Virus record (IMG/VR): IMGVR_UViG_3300030099_006646
Coordinates: 93,135-157,134 of that record
DNA length: 64,000 nucleotides
From: a virus
Direction: 5' to 3' (one strand)
In this document: positions 17,578 through 26,707 of the stretch, one piece after another
Position numbering within the stretch: position 1 is the first letter of the stretch
How the letters are laid out: every line of letters begins with the position of its first letter
Translations under genes and position numbers: made by a program
Notes under the pieces: model-generated
Databases searched by the model: none
Told to the model about the DNA's origin: nothing
What the model saw: only the letters and a program-made list of their open reading frames with translations

Positions 17578-17901
17578 ATGGATCATATCGTAGAAAAAGT
17601 GTATAGACGGATAGTAGAAGCAACCGAGGAAGATCTAATGAAGTTGGATGCTCAACTTATTATTAGCACCAACTATCAGATCTCCGACATTCTAACTACT
17701 ATTCGTGCCTTCTCCGGGGTTGTTATTGTAACGCCAGGAGGAGATTCTAGAAAAATGGGAGAACTTAAAGAAAAGTCCTCTCTTAAGATGAAGATCTTAC
17801 CTCCTGCTGATTTAAAATCGTATGTCGAGGCGCTAAGAGAGAAAATCAACTCTGTACCAGGAGTTCTTTCTTTCAAGATGCGCCCAGCACGCGACAAATA
17901 A
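17578..17901 (+). CDS. Uncharacterised 107-aa protein
   Basis: I do not recognise it. It has an alternating alpha/beta look: QISDILTTIRAFSGVVIVTPGG, then KMKILPPADLKSYVEALREKI and GVLSFKM. This could be a small ferredoxin-like or ACT-like fold. It lacks a Shine-Dalgarno and is preceded at fixed distance by the ACTATTTATA element. It lies between the recombinase and FEN genes but may be expressed late, apart from them. Confidence 0.65.
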   Translation: MDHIVEKVYRRIVEATEEDLMKLDAQLIISTNYQISDILTTIRAFSGVVIVTPGGDSRKMGELKEKSSLKMKILPPADLKSYVEALREKINSVPGVLSFKMRPARDK

Positions 17902-17913
17902 AAAGAGGTAAAA

Positions 17914-18897
17914 ATGTCTGATAAACGAGTGATTGTTCTCGACATGAACAATTTGTTTCTGCGGTCGTATATTATGGACCCAACCATATCTCTCAATGGA
18001 CCTCCGATTGGAGGCATAAGAGGTTTTTTTCGTTCCCTTCAAAAGATTTGTAGAGAGTTAAACCCAACAAAGATTGTTGCTTGTTGGGATGGTGAAGGTG
18101 GTTCCCAAAAACGTCGCAAGATAACGAAAGAATATAAAGAAGGTCGCAAGCCTTTAAAGCTTAATAGGTCTGTCCAAGCTTTGACCCCAAACCAAGTCCA
18201 GCAAAATCAAGTATGGCAAAACATGCGGGTAATGGAGTACATGAACGAGACACCCATTATTCAACTTGGTTTCCCAGGAGTAGAAGCTGATGATGTTATA
18301 TCAAAGGTAGTTCAGTCTACCAACCTTGAAGACTATAAAAAGATTATTGTGTCGGCTGATAAAGACTTTTGGCAACTTATTACAGACGACACGATTGTTT
18401 ATCGCCCTATTGGCTCAGAAACCATAACAAAAGAAATTGTTTTAGAAAAAGAAAACATTCATCCTACTAATTTTGTTTTGGCTAGATCTATCGCGGGTGA
18501 CAAAAGCGACAACTTAGATGGAATCCCAGGAGCAGGATTAAAGACCATTGCTAAAAGATTTCCATTTCTAAAAGAAGAAAAAGAATACTCAATCAGCGAC
18601 TTATTAGAATATTCTGACAAAATGTTGAATGAGACAAAACTGAAGTTCTATCCCTCTGTTATAGAGGGTCGCCAAGTTATTCTGCGAAACTATAAAATGA
18701 TGCAACTTAAAACCCCCATGTTAAGTGCTCAAGCAGCGATAGCAGTTAGGCGCACTCTTGCAGAATCAGAATACAAGTTTAATAGAACTGCATTTAGGGC
18801 GCATATGATGAAAGACGGATTTGACATGGAGAGAAATAATTTCTCTGAACTCTTTGCTTTCTTCAATAATATATGCCTTGAAAATCGCTCTAAATGA
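17914..18897 (+). CDS. 5'-3' exonuclease (FEN / T4 RNase H type)
   Basis: This 327-residue flap nuclease removes RNA primers and flaps. It carries an N-terminal VLDMNN metal-site strand (residues 9-14), an arch region with WDGEGGSQKRRKITKEYK and a Gly-Val-Glu-Ala-Asp-Asp cluster (EADDVI about residue 126). ADKDFWQL and GDKSDNLDGIPGAG, the helix-hairpin-helix metal and DNA site (about residues 196-210), follow. All match the PIN-like FEN family. SD AGAGG is 8 nt upstream. Confidence 0.9.
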   Translation: MSDKRVIVLDMNNLFLRSYIMDPTISLNGPPIGGIRGFFRSLQKICRELNPTKIVACWDGEGGSQKRRKITKEYKEGRKPLKLNRSVQALTPNQVQQNQVWQNMRVMEYMNETPIIQLGFPGVEADDVISKVVQSTNLEDYKKIIVSADKDFWQLITDDTIVYRPIGSETITKEIVLEKENIHPTNFVLARSIAGDKSDNLDGIPGAGLKTIAKRFPFLKEEKEYSISDLLEYSDKMLNETKLKFYPSVIEGRQVILRNYKMMQLKTPMLSAQAAIAVRRTLAESEYKFNRTAFRAHMMKDGFDMERNNFSELFAFFNNICLENRSK

Positions 18898-18906
18898 GCT
18901 TATAAT
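18878..18906 (+). promoter_or_regulatory. Sigma70-like promoter for helicase gene
   Basis: TTGAAA at 18878-18883, 17-nt spacer, TATAAT at 18901-18906 within a GAGCT-TATAAT context. It overlaps the end of the FEN gene and drives the helicase and RNR genes. Confidence 0.75.
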
Positions 18907-18929
18907 ATACCTTACAAAAGGAAAGCAAT

Positions 18930-20285
18930 ATGAAAGAAGATGTAACCTTTTCCAACTATGGAAAAGCATTCCAAGAAACCCTGTCGCAGTTAATATTTGA
19001 AGACCGTGCTTTTTCCGAGCAAATGGAAGAGGTTCTCGATATTAACTTTTTTGAGTTAAAATATTTACAAGAATTTGTTCGTCTAGTGTTTGGATACCGC
19101 CACAAGTATGGAGTCCATCCGTCAGAAGACATAATGTCTTCCATACTCAGAACTGAGATTGATGAAGAAAGTGATTTAATCAAAAAACAACTGAGAGATT
19201 ATTTTGCTCGCTCTATTGCCACAAAAGTCAAAGATGTTGATTATATTAAAGAAACTGCCCTTGACTTTTGTAAAAAGCAAAAGCTCAAAGAGGCGATGAT
19301 TAAATCAGTAGCCTTACTCCAGCGCTCTTCTTTTGGCGAGATTAAGACCATTATCGATGAAGCTTTAAAACTAGGGACCGATAACAAATTTGGTCATGAC
19401 TATAAAAAAGATTTTGAGTTTAGATATATTGATCGCCCAAGACACCCAGTATCCACTGGCTGGATTGAAATGGATAAGATTACCAAAGGCGGTCTCGGAA
19501 AAGGCGAACTTGGCGTAGGTATTGCCGCTACAGGAGCAGGAAAGTCTATGGCTCTTGTTCATCTAGGAGCAGCAGCACTCAAAGCAGGTAAAAACGTTGT
19601 TCATTACACGCTAGAGCTTACAGAACCTGTAGTTGGTCTGAGATATGACAGTTGTTTAAGCGGTGTTCCTATCGGAGATCTAAAAGCATACAAAGACCAT
19701 GTGTTTGAAACTTGCTCTGATGTGGAAGGAAATCTTATTATTAAAGAATACCCAACAAAGACAGCCTCAACCAATACAATCCGCGCTCACTTGGACAAAC
19801 TTAAGAAAAGAAATCATCAAATTGACTTGATAATCGTCGATTACGGTGACCTTCTTAAGCCTGTTTCAAACTTTAAAGAAAAAAGAAATGAACTAGAGTC
19901 TATTTACGAAGAACTGCGAGGAATCGCCCAAGAACAAGAGTGTCCTTTATGGACAGTCTCACAAACTAATAGGTCGGGATTGAACACAGAAGTAATCACA
20001 ATGGAATCCATTTCAGAAGCATTTAGCAAGTGCTTTGTAGCAGATTTTATCTTCTCTCTTTCCCGTACAATCAAGCATAAAAATGAAAATACAGGGCGAG
20101 TTTTTATTGCCAAGAACAGAAATGGTCCAGACGGTTTAGTTTATCCAATCTTTATGGATACATCTAATGTAAGAATAAATGTTCTTCCTCAAGACCATGA
20201 AACAATCGAAAGCTTAAATCAAAAATCCTTACAGGACGAGAAGAATAACTTAAAAGAGAAGTATAAGAATTTTAGAAAAAAATAA
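18930..20285 (+). CDS. Replicative DNA helicase (DnaB/gp41-like)
   Basis: This 451-residue RecA-fold hexameric helicase has an N-terminal helical region (residues 1-160). A RecA core follows with Walker A GAGKS near residue 202, Walker B DLIIVDYGDLL and the Gln-Thr-Asn motif SQTNRSG. These match the DnaB/gp41 order. It should unwind the fork ahead of a phage polymerase. No primase gene is visible in the window. SD AAAGGAAAG precedes the ATG, and the promoter at 18878 supplies the transcript. Confidence 0.87.
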   Translation: MKEDVTFSNYGKAFQETLSQLIFEDRAFSEQMEEVLDINFFELKYLQEFVRLVFGYRHKYGVHPSEDIMSSILRTEIDEESDLIKKQLRDYFARSIATKVKDVDYIKETALDFCKKQKLKEAMIKSVALLQRSSFGEIKTIIDEALKLGTDNKFGHDYKKDFEFRYIDRPRHPVSTGWIEMDKITKGGLGKGELGVGIAATGAGKSMALVHLGAAALKAGKNVVHYTLELTEPVVGLRYDSCLSGVPIGDLKAYKDHVFETCSDVEGNLIIKEYPTKTASTNTIRAHLDKLKKRNHQIDLIIVDYGDLLKPVSNFKEKRNELESIYEELRGIAQEQECPLWTVSQTNRSGLNTEVITMESISEAFSKCFVADFIFSLSRTIKHKNENTGRVFIAKNRNGPDGLVYPIFMDTSNVRINVLPQDHETIESLNQKSLQDEKNNLKEKYKNFRKK

Positions 20286-20296
20286 AGGATTTAACA

Positions 20297-22153
20297 ATGG
20301 ACATAACTAAACAGATTTTATCAGATATCACAGTGCATATGAAGTATGCGCGTTATTTGCCCAAGAAAGAAAGAAGAGAAACTTGGAAAGAACTTGTTAC
20401 CAGAAACAAGAAGATGCACTTAAAAAAATATCCTGATTTGAAGGAAGAAATAAATCGGGCGTATAAATACGTCTATGATAAAAAAGTTCTCCCTTCTATG
20501 CGCTCTATGCAATTTGGCGGTAAACCCATTGAGGTTGCTCCTAACCGTATTTATAATTGTTGTTTTTTGCCTATTGACGATTGGCGTTCTTTTTCAGAGA
20601 CTATGTTTCTACTTCTTGGGGGAACAGGAGTGGGATACTCCGTTCAAAAGCACCATGTTGAGAAACTACCAGAAATTCAAAAGCCTAATTCGAAAAGAAC
20701 CCGACGATTCTTAATCGCAGATTCTATTGAAGGATGGGCTGATTCTGTTAAAGCTCTTATGCGAACTTACTTTCAAGGCGGATCAAAACTACGCTTTGAT
20801 TTCTCTGATATTCGCCCTAAAGGCTCTCGCCTTCTTACATCAGGCGGAAAGGCTCCAGGAGCACAGCCTCTTAAAGAGTGTCTTTTGAAAGTAGAAGGTA
20901 TTTTAAGTGAGAAAGAAGATGGCGAGCAGCTTTCAACGATTGAAGTCCATGATATTGTTTGTCATATTGCTGACGCTGTACTTGCCGGCGGCATTCGTCG
21001 CGCTGCTCTTATCTCACTTTTTAGTGCCGATGATGATGAAATGCTCGCCGCCAAAACAGGTAATTGGTGGGAAAAGAACCCACAAAGAGGACGAGCAAAC
21101 AACTCTGTTGTCTTAATGAGGCACAGGATAACAAAAGATTATTTTATTGACCTATGGAACCGCGTAAAAGCGTCTGGCGCAGGAGAACCAGGGTTTTATT
21201 TCACCAATGATAAAGACTGGGGAACTAACCCTTGCTGTGAAATCGCTCTCCGCCCTTATCAGTTCTGCAACCTTTGCGAAGTAAACGTCAGCGACATTGA
21301 AACCCAAGAAGAATATGAAGCCAGAGTGACCGCAGCGGCATTTATTGGCACCCTACAGGCAGGCTACACCGACTTCCATTACTTGCGTGACGTTTGGCGT
21401 AGAAATACCGAGAAGGACGCATTAATTGGCGTTTCCATGACTGGCATCGCCTCGGGTAAAGTTTTAGAACTTGATATGAAAAAAGCAGCCCAGGCAGTAA
21501 AAAAAGAAAATAAAAGAGTTGCTGCTCTTATAGGCATCAAGCCAGCAAATCGCACCACCTGCGTAAAACCTGCTGGAACCACGTCGCTTACATTGGGCAC
21601 ATCCAGCGGTATTCACGCTTGGCACAACGATTTCTACATTAGACGCCTTAGAGTTGGAAAGAATGAGCCAATTTATACTTATCTTACGATAAACCATGAA
21701 AACTTAATTGAAGATGAGTATTTCAGACCTCACGATACAGCGGTCATATCAATCCCTCAGAAAGCCCCAGAAAGCGCTATTACACGCACTGAGAGCGCTC
21801 TTCAGCTCTTACGAAGGGTAAAGGGCGTAAGCGAGGAGTGGGTTCGAAATGGACACGTTAGAGGGCAGAATACGCACAATGTCTCTGCCACCATCTCTAT
21901 CAAAGAAGCAGAGTGGATTGATGTAGGTGAGTGGATGTGGGAGAATAGAACCTCCTATAATGGTTTATCAGTCCTTCCTCATGATGGAGGAACTTATGTT
22001 CAAGCACCATTTGAAGATTGCTCTAAGGAGCGATATGAAGCACTTTTGGAAGATTTAAAAAATATTGACTTAACAAAAGTGGTCGAAATGGAGGATAATA
22101 CTGATCTCAAAGGCGAACAAGCATGTTCCGCTGGCGGCTGTGAAGTTATTTAA
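20297..22153 (+). CDS. nrdJ: Ribonucleotide reductase, class II (adenosylcobalamin-dependent)
   Basis: This 618-residue monomeric-type reductase turns ribonucleotides into deoxyribonucleotides. Visible are PNRIYNCCF near residue 85, LLLGGTGVGYSVQ near residue 112, the radical-site region NPCCEIALRPYQFCN near residue 313, KPAGTTSLTLGTSSGIHAW and the C-terminal redox pair CSAGGC. No small-subunit (NrdB) or activase (NrdG) gene accompanies it, which with the motifs points to class II, common in aquatic phages. A glutaredoxin at 44490 could supply electrons. The odd Cys-Cys (NPCC for NPCG) is noted. Confidence 0.85.
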   Translation: MDITKQILSDITVHMKYARYLPKKERRETWKELVTRNKKMHLKKYPDLKEEINRAYKYVYDKKVLPSMRSMQFGGKPIEVAPNRIYNCCFLPIDDWRSFSETMFLLLGGTGVGYSVQKHHVEKLPEIQKPNSKRTRRFLIADSIEGWADSVKALMRTYFQGGSKLRFDFSDIRPKGSRLLTSGGKAPGAQPLKECLLKVEGILSEKEDGEQLSTIEVHDIVCHIADAVLAGGIRRAALISLFSADDDEMLAAKTGNWWEKNPQRGRANNSVVLMRHRITKDYFIDLWNRVKASGAGEPGFYFTNDKDWGTNPCCEIALRPYQFCNLCEVNVSDIETQEEYEARVTAAAFIGTLQAGYTDFHYLRDVWRRNTEKDALIGVSMTGIASGKVLELDMKKAAQAVKKENKRVAALIGIKPANRTTCVKPAGTTSLTLGTSSGIHAWHNDFYIRRLRVGKNEPIYTYLTINHENLIEDEYFRPHDTAVISIPQKAPESAITRTESALQLLRRVKGVSEEWVRNGHVRGQNTHNVSATISIKEAEWIDVGEWMWENRTSYNGLSVLPHDGGTYVQAPFEDCSKERYEALLEDLKNIDLTKVVEMEDNTDLKGEQACSAGGCEVI

Positions 22154-22156
22154 CAC

Positions 22157-22184
22157 TTGAACTATTAAAAACAGTGCTTATATT
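22157..22184 (+). promoter_or_regulatory. Sigma70-like promoter
   Basis: TTGAAC at 22157-22162, 16-nt spacer, TATATT at 22179-22184 in a GTGCT-TATATT context. It precedes the 84-aa gene and the GroES-like gene. Confidence 0.7.
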
Positions 22185-22213
22185 AAAGGTATCAAATTAA
22201 ACAGGAGAGACTA

Positions 22214-22468
22214 ATGTCCGATCAAGATAAAACAAAAGAAGAATATGTAGTTGATTTCATCAAGGCATTCGACGAGAATGAACGAGCGATGGAACCTTTC
22301 AAAGAGCACCGACGAGATCTTCGCAAGAACTATGTCGAGAACGGCTGGCTGTCGAAAGATGAAATGAAACAAGCTGTTCGTGCTTACCGAATGCTTCAAA
22401 AAGATGAAGACTTCAATACACTACAGGATATCTATGACCGTCTTAGGAAGACCTTGGGGGTATTCTAA
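22214..22468 (+). CDS. Small helical protein, 84 aa (weak GapR/DUF2312 resemblance)
   Basis: It is highly charged and almost entirely helical. The order of features is long helix, KNYVENGW turn, ARAYRML-type helix, then DIYDRLRKTLG, reminiscent of GapR (DUF2312), an alphaproteobacterial DNA-associated protein. The similarity is weak and by eye only. It has SD AGGAGAG and its stop overlaps the start of the GroES-like gene by 1 nt, so the two are coupled. Confidence 0.6.
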   Translation: MSDQDKTKEEYVVDFIKAFDENERAMEPFKEHRRDLRKNYVENGWLSKDEMKQAVRAYRMLQKDEDFNTLQDIYDRLRKTLGVF

Positions 22469-22731
22469 TGAAGCCTTTCAACAGACACTTGTTGATTCAG
22501 CCTATAGCGAAGGAGACAGAACAAGAAAGCTTTGTGCTAGTTCCAGATAACTATAAGCCAGTTTCACCATATATCAGTGCAAAAGTTCTAGATTTTGCCG
22601 ATGATTGCAAATTAAATGTAAAAAAAGACCAAACAATCATCATTGACAATTCTATGGTTCAACAAGTTGAAATCAATAGAGAAACAAAGTTTCTTATTCT
22701 TGAAAACTATGTTATGGGAGCGCTCGATTAA
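22468..22731 (+). CDS. GroES-like co-chaperonin
   Basis: This 87-residue protein has the GroES outline: an N-terminal KPFNRHLLIQPI strand (compare KPLxDRVLVK), a mobile-loop-length region with FVLVPDNYKP, and a closing LILENYVMGALD strand (compare YLILREEDILAVL). T4 gp31 is likewise a diverged GroES that adapts GroEL to fold capsid protein. This phage also encodes a GroEL (41740), so the pair could form a phage-own folding chamber. The GGG roof hairpin and IVL motif of bacterial GroES are not obvious. Confidence 0.72.
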   Translation: MKPFNRHLLIQPIAKETEQESFVLVPDNYKPVSPYISAKVLDFADDCKLNVKKDQTIIIDNSMVQQVEINRETKFLILENYVMGALD

Positions 22732-22773
22732 GCTCAAAACGGGATTTTCCTCAAGGAATATTCTAGTTATGAG

Positions 22774-22779
22774 TATAAT
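22774..22779 (+). promoter_or_regulatory. TATAAT box exactly 6 nt before ATG 22786
   Basis: TATAAT at 22774-22779 puts a standard start of transcription at the ATG itself, and no Shine-Dalgarno is present. No good -35 is seen 16 nt upstream. See the leaderless-gene finding. Confidence 0.4.
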
Positions 22780-22785
22780 ATTCTT

Positions 22786-23376
22786 ATGAATGCTTTACTT
22801 ACAGCGCTGATTTCTTCAGCAATAATGGGGGGTTATCCTCAAGATAACAATATCCCACAAGATATTTATGATGATTATGCTAGCATCGTAGACCAGGCAA
22901 CTTATAAGTGCCCTTACGCTAAACCTGAAAAGGTTAACGTAAAATTATTATGGGATCTAGTCAAGATTGAAGCAAAACATAATCCACCTCCCGAGCTACA
23001 AGGTATGCTTTTGGCTGCTGCTTGTCACGAATCAGGGTACAACCCTAAAGCTCTTGGCGACTACACCAAGAAGACTCGCTATCCTCGTGCCCAAGGAATA
23101 CTACAGCAGTGGGTTTGGGTTAAGAAATACGGCGTTGACCGCTTCAATCCCCACCAAGCTGCTGAGTTTTGGATGAAGCATGTTGTAAGACAATTGAAGA
23201 AAGTGAAGAAACAATGTCGCTTTCGTTCACAAAAGAAACTATGGATAGCGGCTTGGGTTACCTCTATTAGGTATCCTAAACCTTCGGGACGATGCTACGA
23301 AAGACCCTTACATTTAAGGATTTTAAAGAAATGGCAAAGGAATATAAAGAGGAAGACGAAACTCACCGGCTGCTAA
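22786..23376 (+). CDS. Lytic transglycosylase / lysozyme-like protein
   Basis: This 196-residue protein has a lysozyme-fold signature: ACHESGYNPKALGD with catalytic Glu near residue 85, then RAQGILQQW (compare G-x-x-Q of SLT domains) and a basic C-terminus. A hydrophobic N-terminus (LLTALISSAIMGG) may export it or anchor it. It would cleave peptidoglycan, either as a virion entry enzyme or as a lysis accessory. The last 46 nt overlap the next gene. No ribosome site is seen before the ATG. Confidence 0.75.
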   Translation: MNALLTALISSAIMGGYPQDNNIPQDIYDDYASIVDQATYKCPYAKPEKVNVKLLWDLVKIEAKHNPPPELQGMLLAAACHESGYNPKALGDYTKKTRYPRAQGILQQWVWVKKYGVDRFNPHQAAEFWMKHVVRQLKKVKKQCRFRSQKKLWIAAWVTSIRYPKPSGRCYERPLHLRILKKWQRNIKRKTKLTGC

Positions 23377-24191
23377 AAAATCACCTCTTCCATTGGAAAG
23401 AGATAGTTATAGGAGGCAACTTAAATGCTCACATCTACGCAAATGAAAAAAGTTCTTATATCATCAATAATACTCTGGACAGCGTTTTTACTTTCGACGC
23501 CACCAGCTTTGGTTATGATCTGGGGATAGGCGAACCCTTTCCCGAGGGTTCCAAGAAGATTGATTTGTTTGATGCGTTAGCGTATAAGCTATCCTTCCAG
23601 GGATTAAACCCGTTCGCTGATAAAGTTTCTTCTATTCGCTTAGAAGAAAACAATACGCTTAAGATAGCAACCAAGAATGCTCGCGTCTTTCGCGTATCAT
23701 ACGATAAACTACGCATCTTTGACACAACAAATGTCCATGATTTACCCTTTGAGGCAGAAAAAGTCACAAAGGGTTTTCGTGTTTATGATTGGTTTGATGT
23801 AAATAAAGGCGCTCAACACGATGTGGATTTGATTGAAGATGATAATTCCAGCTTGGTTAGAAAAATAACATTCTATCCAAACGAAAGAGACCCAGGAAAC
23901 AATAATAATAAAGATCTTGTGGCTGAATCTTTTCTTACAGAAGAACAACTCTACGACCCTGAATATTCTGACACATATGCCCGTTTAAAAGTTCTTTCAA
24001 TGATGAAGCAAAGCGGCATAAAAGGTCCCTTAAATGGAACAGACAGAAATGGTAAAGTAGTATACAGACCTTTAAAGATCGAACTTAATAGAAGAGAAAT
24101 TATTCCAGTCACAGAAATAAAAAGCATGGAATGTGGAGATATTGTAGTTGACGGTAGAAGTACAGAAGAGATCCTCGAATCAGGGACCTAA
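23331..24191 (+). CDS. Uncharacterised 286-aa protein
   Basis: I do not recognise it. ATG 23331 has AAGGA about 10 nt upstream; an earlier in-frame ATG at 23292 lacks one. The sequence is mixed alpha/beta, acidic, with no Cys cluster, signal or membrane segment. The C-terminal third (YRPLKIELNRREIIPVTEIKSM) is beta-rich. It overlaps the transglycosylase gene by 46 nt and the next gene by 44 nt, so the three are tightly coupled. Confidence 0.6.
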   Translation: MAKEYKEEDETHRLLKNHLFHWKEIVIGGNLNAHIYANEKSSYIINNTLDSVFTFDATSFGYDLGIGEPFPEGSKKIDLFDALAYKLSFQGLNPFADKVSSIRLEENNTLKIATKNARVFRVSYDKLRIFDTTNVHDLPFEAEKVTKGFRVYDWFDVNKGAQHDVDLIEDDNSSLVRKITFYPNERDPGNNNNKDLVAESFLTEEQLYDPEYSDTYARLKVLSMMKQSGIKGPLNGTDRNGKVVYRPLKIELNRREIIPVTEIKSMECGDIVVDGRSTEEILESGT

Positions 24192-25002
24192 CTTCCATTT
24201 AGCGGGAGTTATCCCGGCTTCACATCCACCGCTTGATTTCAATATGCCTTGGTCGGATGTTATGATGCCCATAGCCCCTAACTATTTAGCCGTAGAACGA
24301 TCCGTAATGGAATGTGCGTATGCTGGGTGCGAAACAATATGGATTGTTTGTAGCGACGACATAGAGCCTCTTATAAGGAAGCGGCTTGGAGATTACGTCC
24401 AAGATCCTGTTATGCTTTATCGCCATTTTGATGACTTTCTCTACGACAAAACCCTTCGTCAAAAGCCTATTCCTATCTATTATGTCCCTATTTCTGTCCA
24501 TGATAGAAATCATAAAGACTCAATGGGCTGGGCTTCCCTCCACGGGGCTTTTACCTGTCATAAAATCACAAGAAACATTAGTCGCTGGTTAAAGCCAGAC
24601 ATGTTTTATTTCGCTTTTCCCTTTGGAATCTATAACATAGGATTTTTGCGAGAACACAGAAGATTAATTTCTTCAAAAAAGAACTTTTTTTTGGAGTTTG
24701 AGGGTGAGACTGTACTAAATAATAAGCCTTGGGCGTTTACCTTGTCCTGGGAGCAGGTAAAAGAAGTAAGACATCAATGTCTCTCGAATATTCCTTCTAT
24801 CAGGGATGCTTCCTTGGAACAAATCTTTGGATATTTGGAACTTGGTGATTATAATAAAGCAGACATTCCCGAGGCACAAGAAATAAAAGATTGGGAATCA
24901 TATTGCGATGTTATAAATGGTGTCGCTAAAAAAATCAAAAGACCAAGTGAAAGACTACTTAAATATAGAGAATTTGAGGGCATACCGAAATCAGAAGACT
25001 AA
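24148..25002 (+). CDS. Nucleotidyltransferase-like (GT-A-type) protein, 284 aa
   Basis: The N-terminal part reads HLAGVIPAS, then VERSVMECAYAGCETIWIVCSDD, the layout of sugar-phosphate nucleotidyltransferases and related GT-A folds (G-V-I-P-A loop, then helix and V-C-S-D-D strand). The usual G-x-G-x-R signature is missing, so activity is uncertain. The start is probably TTG 24148, with GGAG 10 nt upstream; there is no in-frame ATG before 24243. It could take part in nucleotide or sugar modification. Confidence 0.5.
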   Translation: MTVEVQKRSSNQGPNFHLAGVIPASHPPLDFNMPWSDVMMPIAPNYLAVERSVMECAYAGCETIWIVCSDDIEPLIRKRLGDYVQDPVMLYRHFDDFLYDKTLRQKPIPIYYVPISVHDRNHKDSMGWASLHGAFTCHKITRNISRWLKPDMFYFAFPFGIYNIGFLREHRRLISSKKNFFLEFEGETVLNNKPWAFTLSWEQVKEVRHQCLSNIPSIRDASLEQIFGYLELGDYNKADIPEAQEIKDWESYCDVINGVAKKIKRPSERLLKYREFEGIPKSED

Positions 25003-25029
25003 TTAGTGTGTCCTCGGGAGGATAATAAA

Positions 25030-25131
25030 ATGAAGAAGTTTCTACGCAGACTAAGAAATCTATTTAGCGAGTACTGCTGTCACTGTTGCGAGAAAGCTTG
25101 CAAGGCAGGAGAAAAGCGCGCTTGCTGCTAA
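25030..25131 (+). CDS. Cysteine-rich 33-aa micro-protein
   Basis: This tiny open frame has a strong SD (GGGAGG, 7 nt upstream of ATG). It encodes a basic N-terminal helix followed by seven Cys in 18 residues (positions 16, 17, 19, 20, 24, 32, 33) with His 18. The pattern suggests metal binding or disulfide linkage. No family is recognised. It lies between the GT-A-like gene and the first leader-tagged gene. Confidence 0.55.
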   Translation: MKKFLRRLRNLFSEYCCHCCEKACKAGEKRACC

Positions 25132-25142
25132 AAGGAAGTAAA

Positions 25143-25469
25143 ATGAAAATCACAAAATCTAGACTTAAAGAAATCATTAAAGAAGAAGTTGAGAAAGTTC
25201 TCAAAGAAGGCTTGGAAGATTCTGAAGCAGGCTCTCGCCACTACCAGAATGTAAAAAGAAAAGAACGCATACTTAAAAAAGCTATTAAAGATGGGTTGAC
25301 TTTTGATCAAGTCCAAGACAAATACACAGAGTTCTATGATTTAGATCCAGAATACTATAAACATTTAAAAACAGAGAAGCCAGACGAAGCGCTTGAAGAA
25401 GAAGTAGACGAGACAATGGACTCGGGATACTTACCAGAACCTAAAAATAAAAAAGATGAAGATAAGTAA
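25143..25469 (+). CDS. Leader-tagged (class A) protein, 108 aa
   Basis: ATG 25143 with SD AAAGGAAG is preferred over an upstream in-frame codon at 25086. The first 23 residues (MKITKSRLKEIIKEEVEKVL, then KEG) are the class A leader shared with genes at 25456, 27584, 32668 and 47404. The body is short, charged and helical, with a Glu-rich C-terminus. The last 14 nt overlap the next tagged gene. A virion-packaged role is inferred from the leader; the function of the body is unknown. Confidence 0.7.
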   Translation: MKITKSRLKEIIKEEVEKVLKEGLEDSEAGSRHYQNVKRKERILKKAIKDGLTFDQVQDKYTEFYDLDPEYYKHLKTEKPDEALEEEVDETMDSGYLPEPKNKKDEDK

Positions 25470-26697
25470 AGAACATCTAAACAAGATTATCACCGAAGAA
25501 GTCCAAAGAGCTTTATCAGAGATTACTGATGATGAGCTTGATCGCCTTCTTGCTATGGGACGCGAAAAGCAAAGCCCCAAAGAGAAAATAACTCAGGTTA
25601 TTGGTGACAATCCCGAAGAAGCAACCGATGCTATGTTTAACATTCTGGGTGCCGATGGGATTAAAGATATTATGATTGCCTTGGCTCACGCTTCTGGTGA
25701 CGAAGAACTATTAAACTACACCAAAACAATGAACGAGCAGGAAGGTGTTGAGAATAAAGGTGATAAATCTTTTACTTTAAAATTGCCGAAGTTTAGAATT
25801 TCTGAAGAATGGGGAAGACCCGGCTCTGATGATAGAAAGATTATTGAAATGTTCACCTCTAAGATTAAAGGGGGCACTTTGGCAGAAAAAATAAGCTCTT
25901 TGAATAGCTTTGTAGCCGAGTGTGACGCAGCTTGCGCTTCTACAAAAGACGTAGCAGAAATTTTAGCTAATTTGGTTTTTCTAGATTCTTTAGCCACTGT
26001 GGTTTATGATTTTAACCCTATGACCGGGGGGTTTCTTTTTGAATCTCTAATGGCTGCTTTGCTTGGTGGAGATGCGAAACAAATTGACACCAAAGGAGGC
26101 ATCGACCAAGATGTTACAGATATTATGGACCACAATGGTCGCCCCATGAGCCTAAAATTTTTCTTTGAAACCGGCTCTCAATACATTAAAGCCTCGTATA
26201 ACAACCTTTTGGCTAGCATAGAAAGACACAAGCAGCCTATGATTTACTTGATAGGTATAAAAAACAGAGAGTTTGAAACTGGTAAAGTTTTAGCTATTGA
26301 TTTTTATGAGTTTTCTGTTGGGAATGGGGAAGACATCCCAGGAGACTACAGCGCGAGTGATTTAGGATCTGATAATGGCTTGCCGACAAGCTGGATTATT
26401 GGGGGAAAAAGAAGAGGACGTGCTCCAAAAGGGCAGGAAAACGTACCAAATGTTAGAATGAAAAAAACCAACTATTATCTAGGGACTCTTAATTTTGGCA
26501 ACAGAGATGAAATGGTTCAAATTGCTCAAAATTATGTAACACGTCTCGGGTCTGTATTGGTAGAAATTTACCAACAAATAGACGCTTTGTCTAATAACGT
26601 AAACGAGTATTTCCTTGGCGCACCCGATGCTAAAGGTTCCGCATTGGCAGCGCAACAAAATGCCCTTACCTTAAAGGCAGACACCGAAGCACTATAA
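25456..26697 (+). CDS. Leader-tagged (class A) protein with possible PD-(D/E)XK nuclease fold, 413 aa
   Basis: The N-terminus MKISKEHLNKIITEEVQRAL is the class A leader, with a possible cleavage-type motif LSE at 20-22. The central part has FE (195-196) on a helix, then GIDQDVTDI with Asp 222 and SLK at 232-234. This is a Glu...Asp...xLK layout like restriction-endonuclease folds, although Ser replaces the usual Glu of E-x-K. A similar but canonical arrangement occurs in the tagged gene at 32668. It may be a packaged nuclease or an inactive relative. No hydrophobic segments are seen. Confidence 0.6.
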   Translation: MKISKEHLNKIITEEVQRALSEITDDELDRLLAMGREKQSPKEKITQVIGDNPEEATDAMFNILGADGIKDIMIALAHASGDEELLNYTKTMNEQEGVENKGDKSFTLKLPKFRISEEWGRPGSDDRKIIEMFTSKIKGGTLAEKISSLNSFVAECDAACASTKDVAEILANLVFLDSLATVVYDFNPMTGGFLFESLMAALLGGDAKQIDTKGGIDQDVTDIMDHNGRPMSLKFFFETGSQYIKASYNNLLASIERHKQPMIYLIGIKNREFETGKVLAIDFYEFSVGNGEDIPGDYSASDLGSDNGLPTSWIIGGKRRGRAPKGQENVPNVRMKKTNYYLGTLNFGNRDEMVQIAQNYVTRLGSVLVEIYQQIDALSNNVNEYFLGAPDAKGSALAAQQNALTLKADTEAL

Positions 26698-26707
26698 AAG
26701 GAATAAA

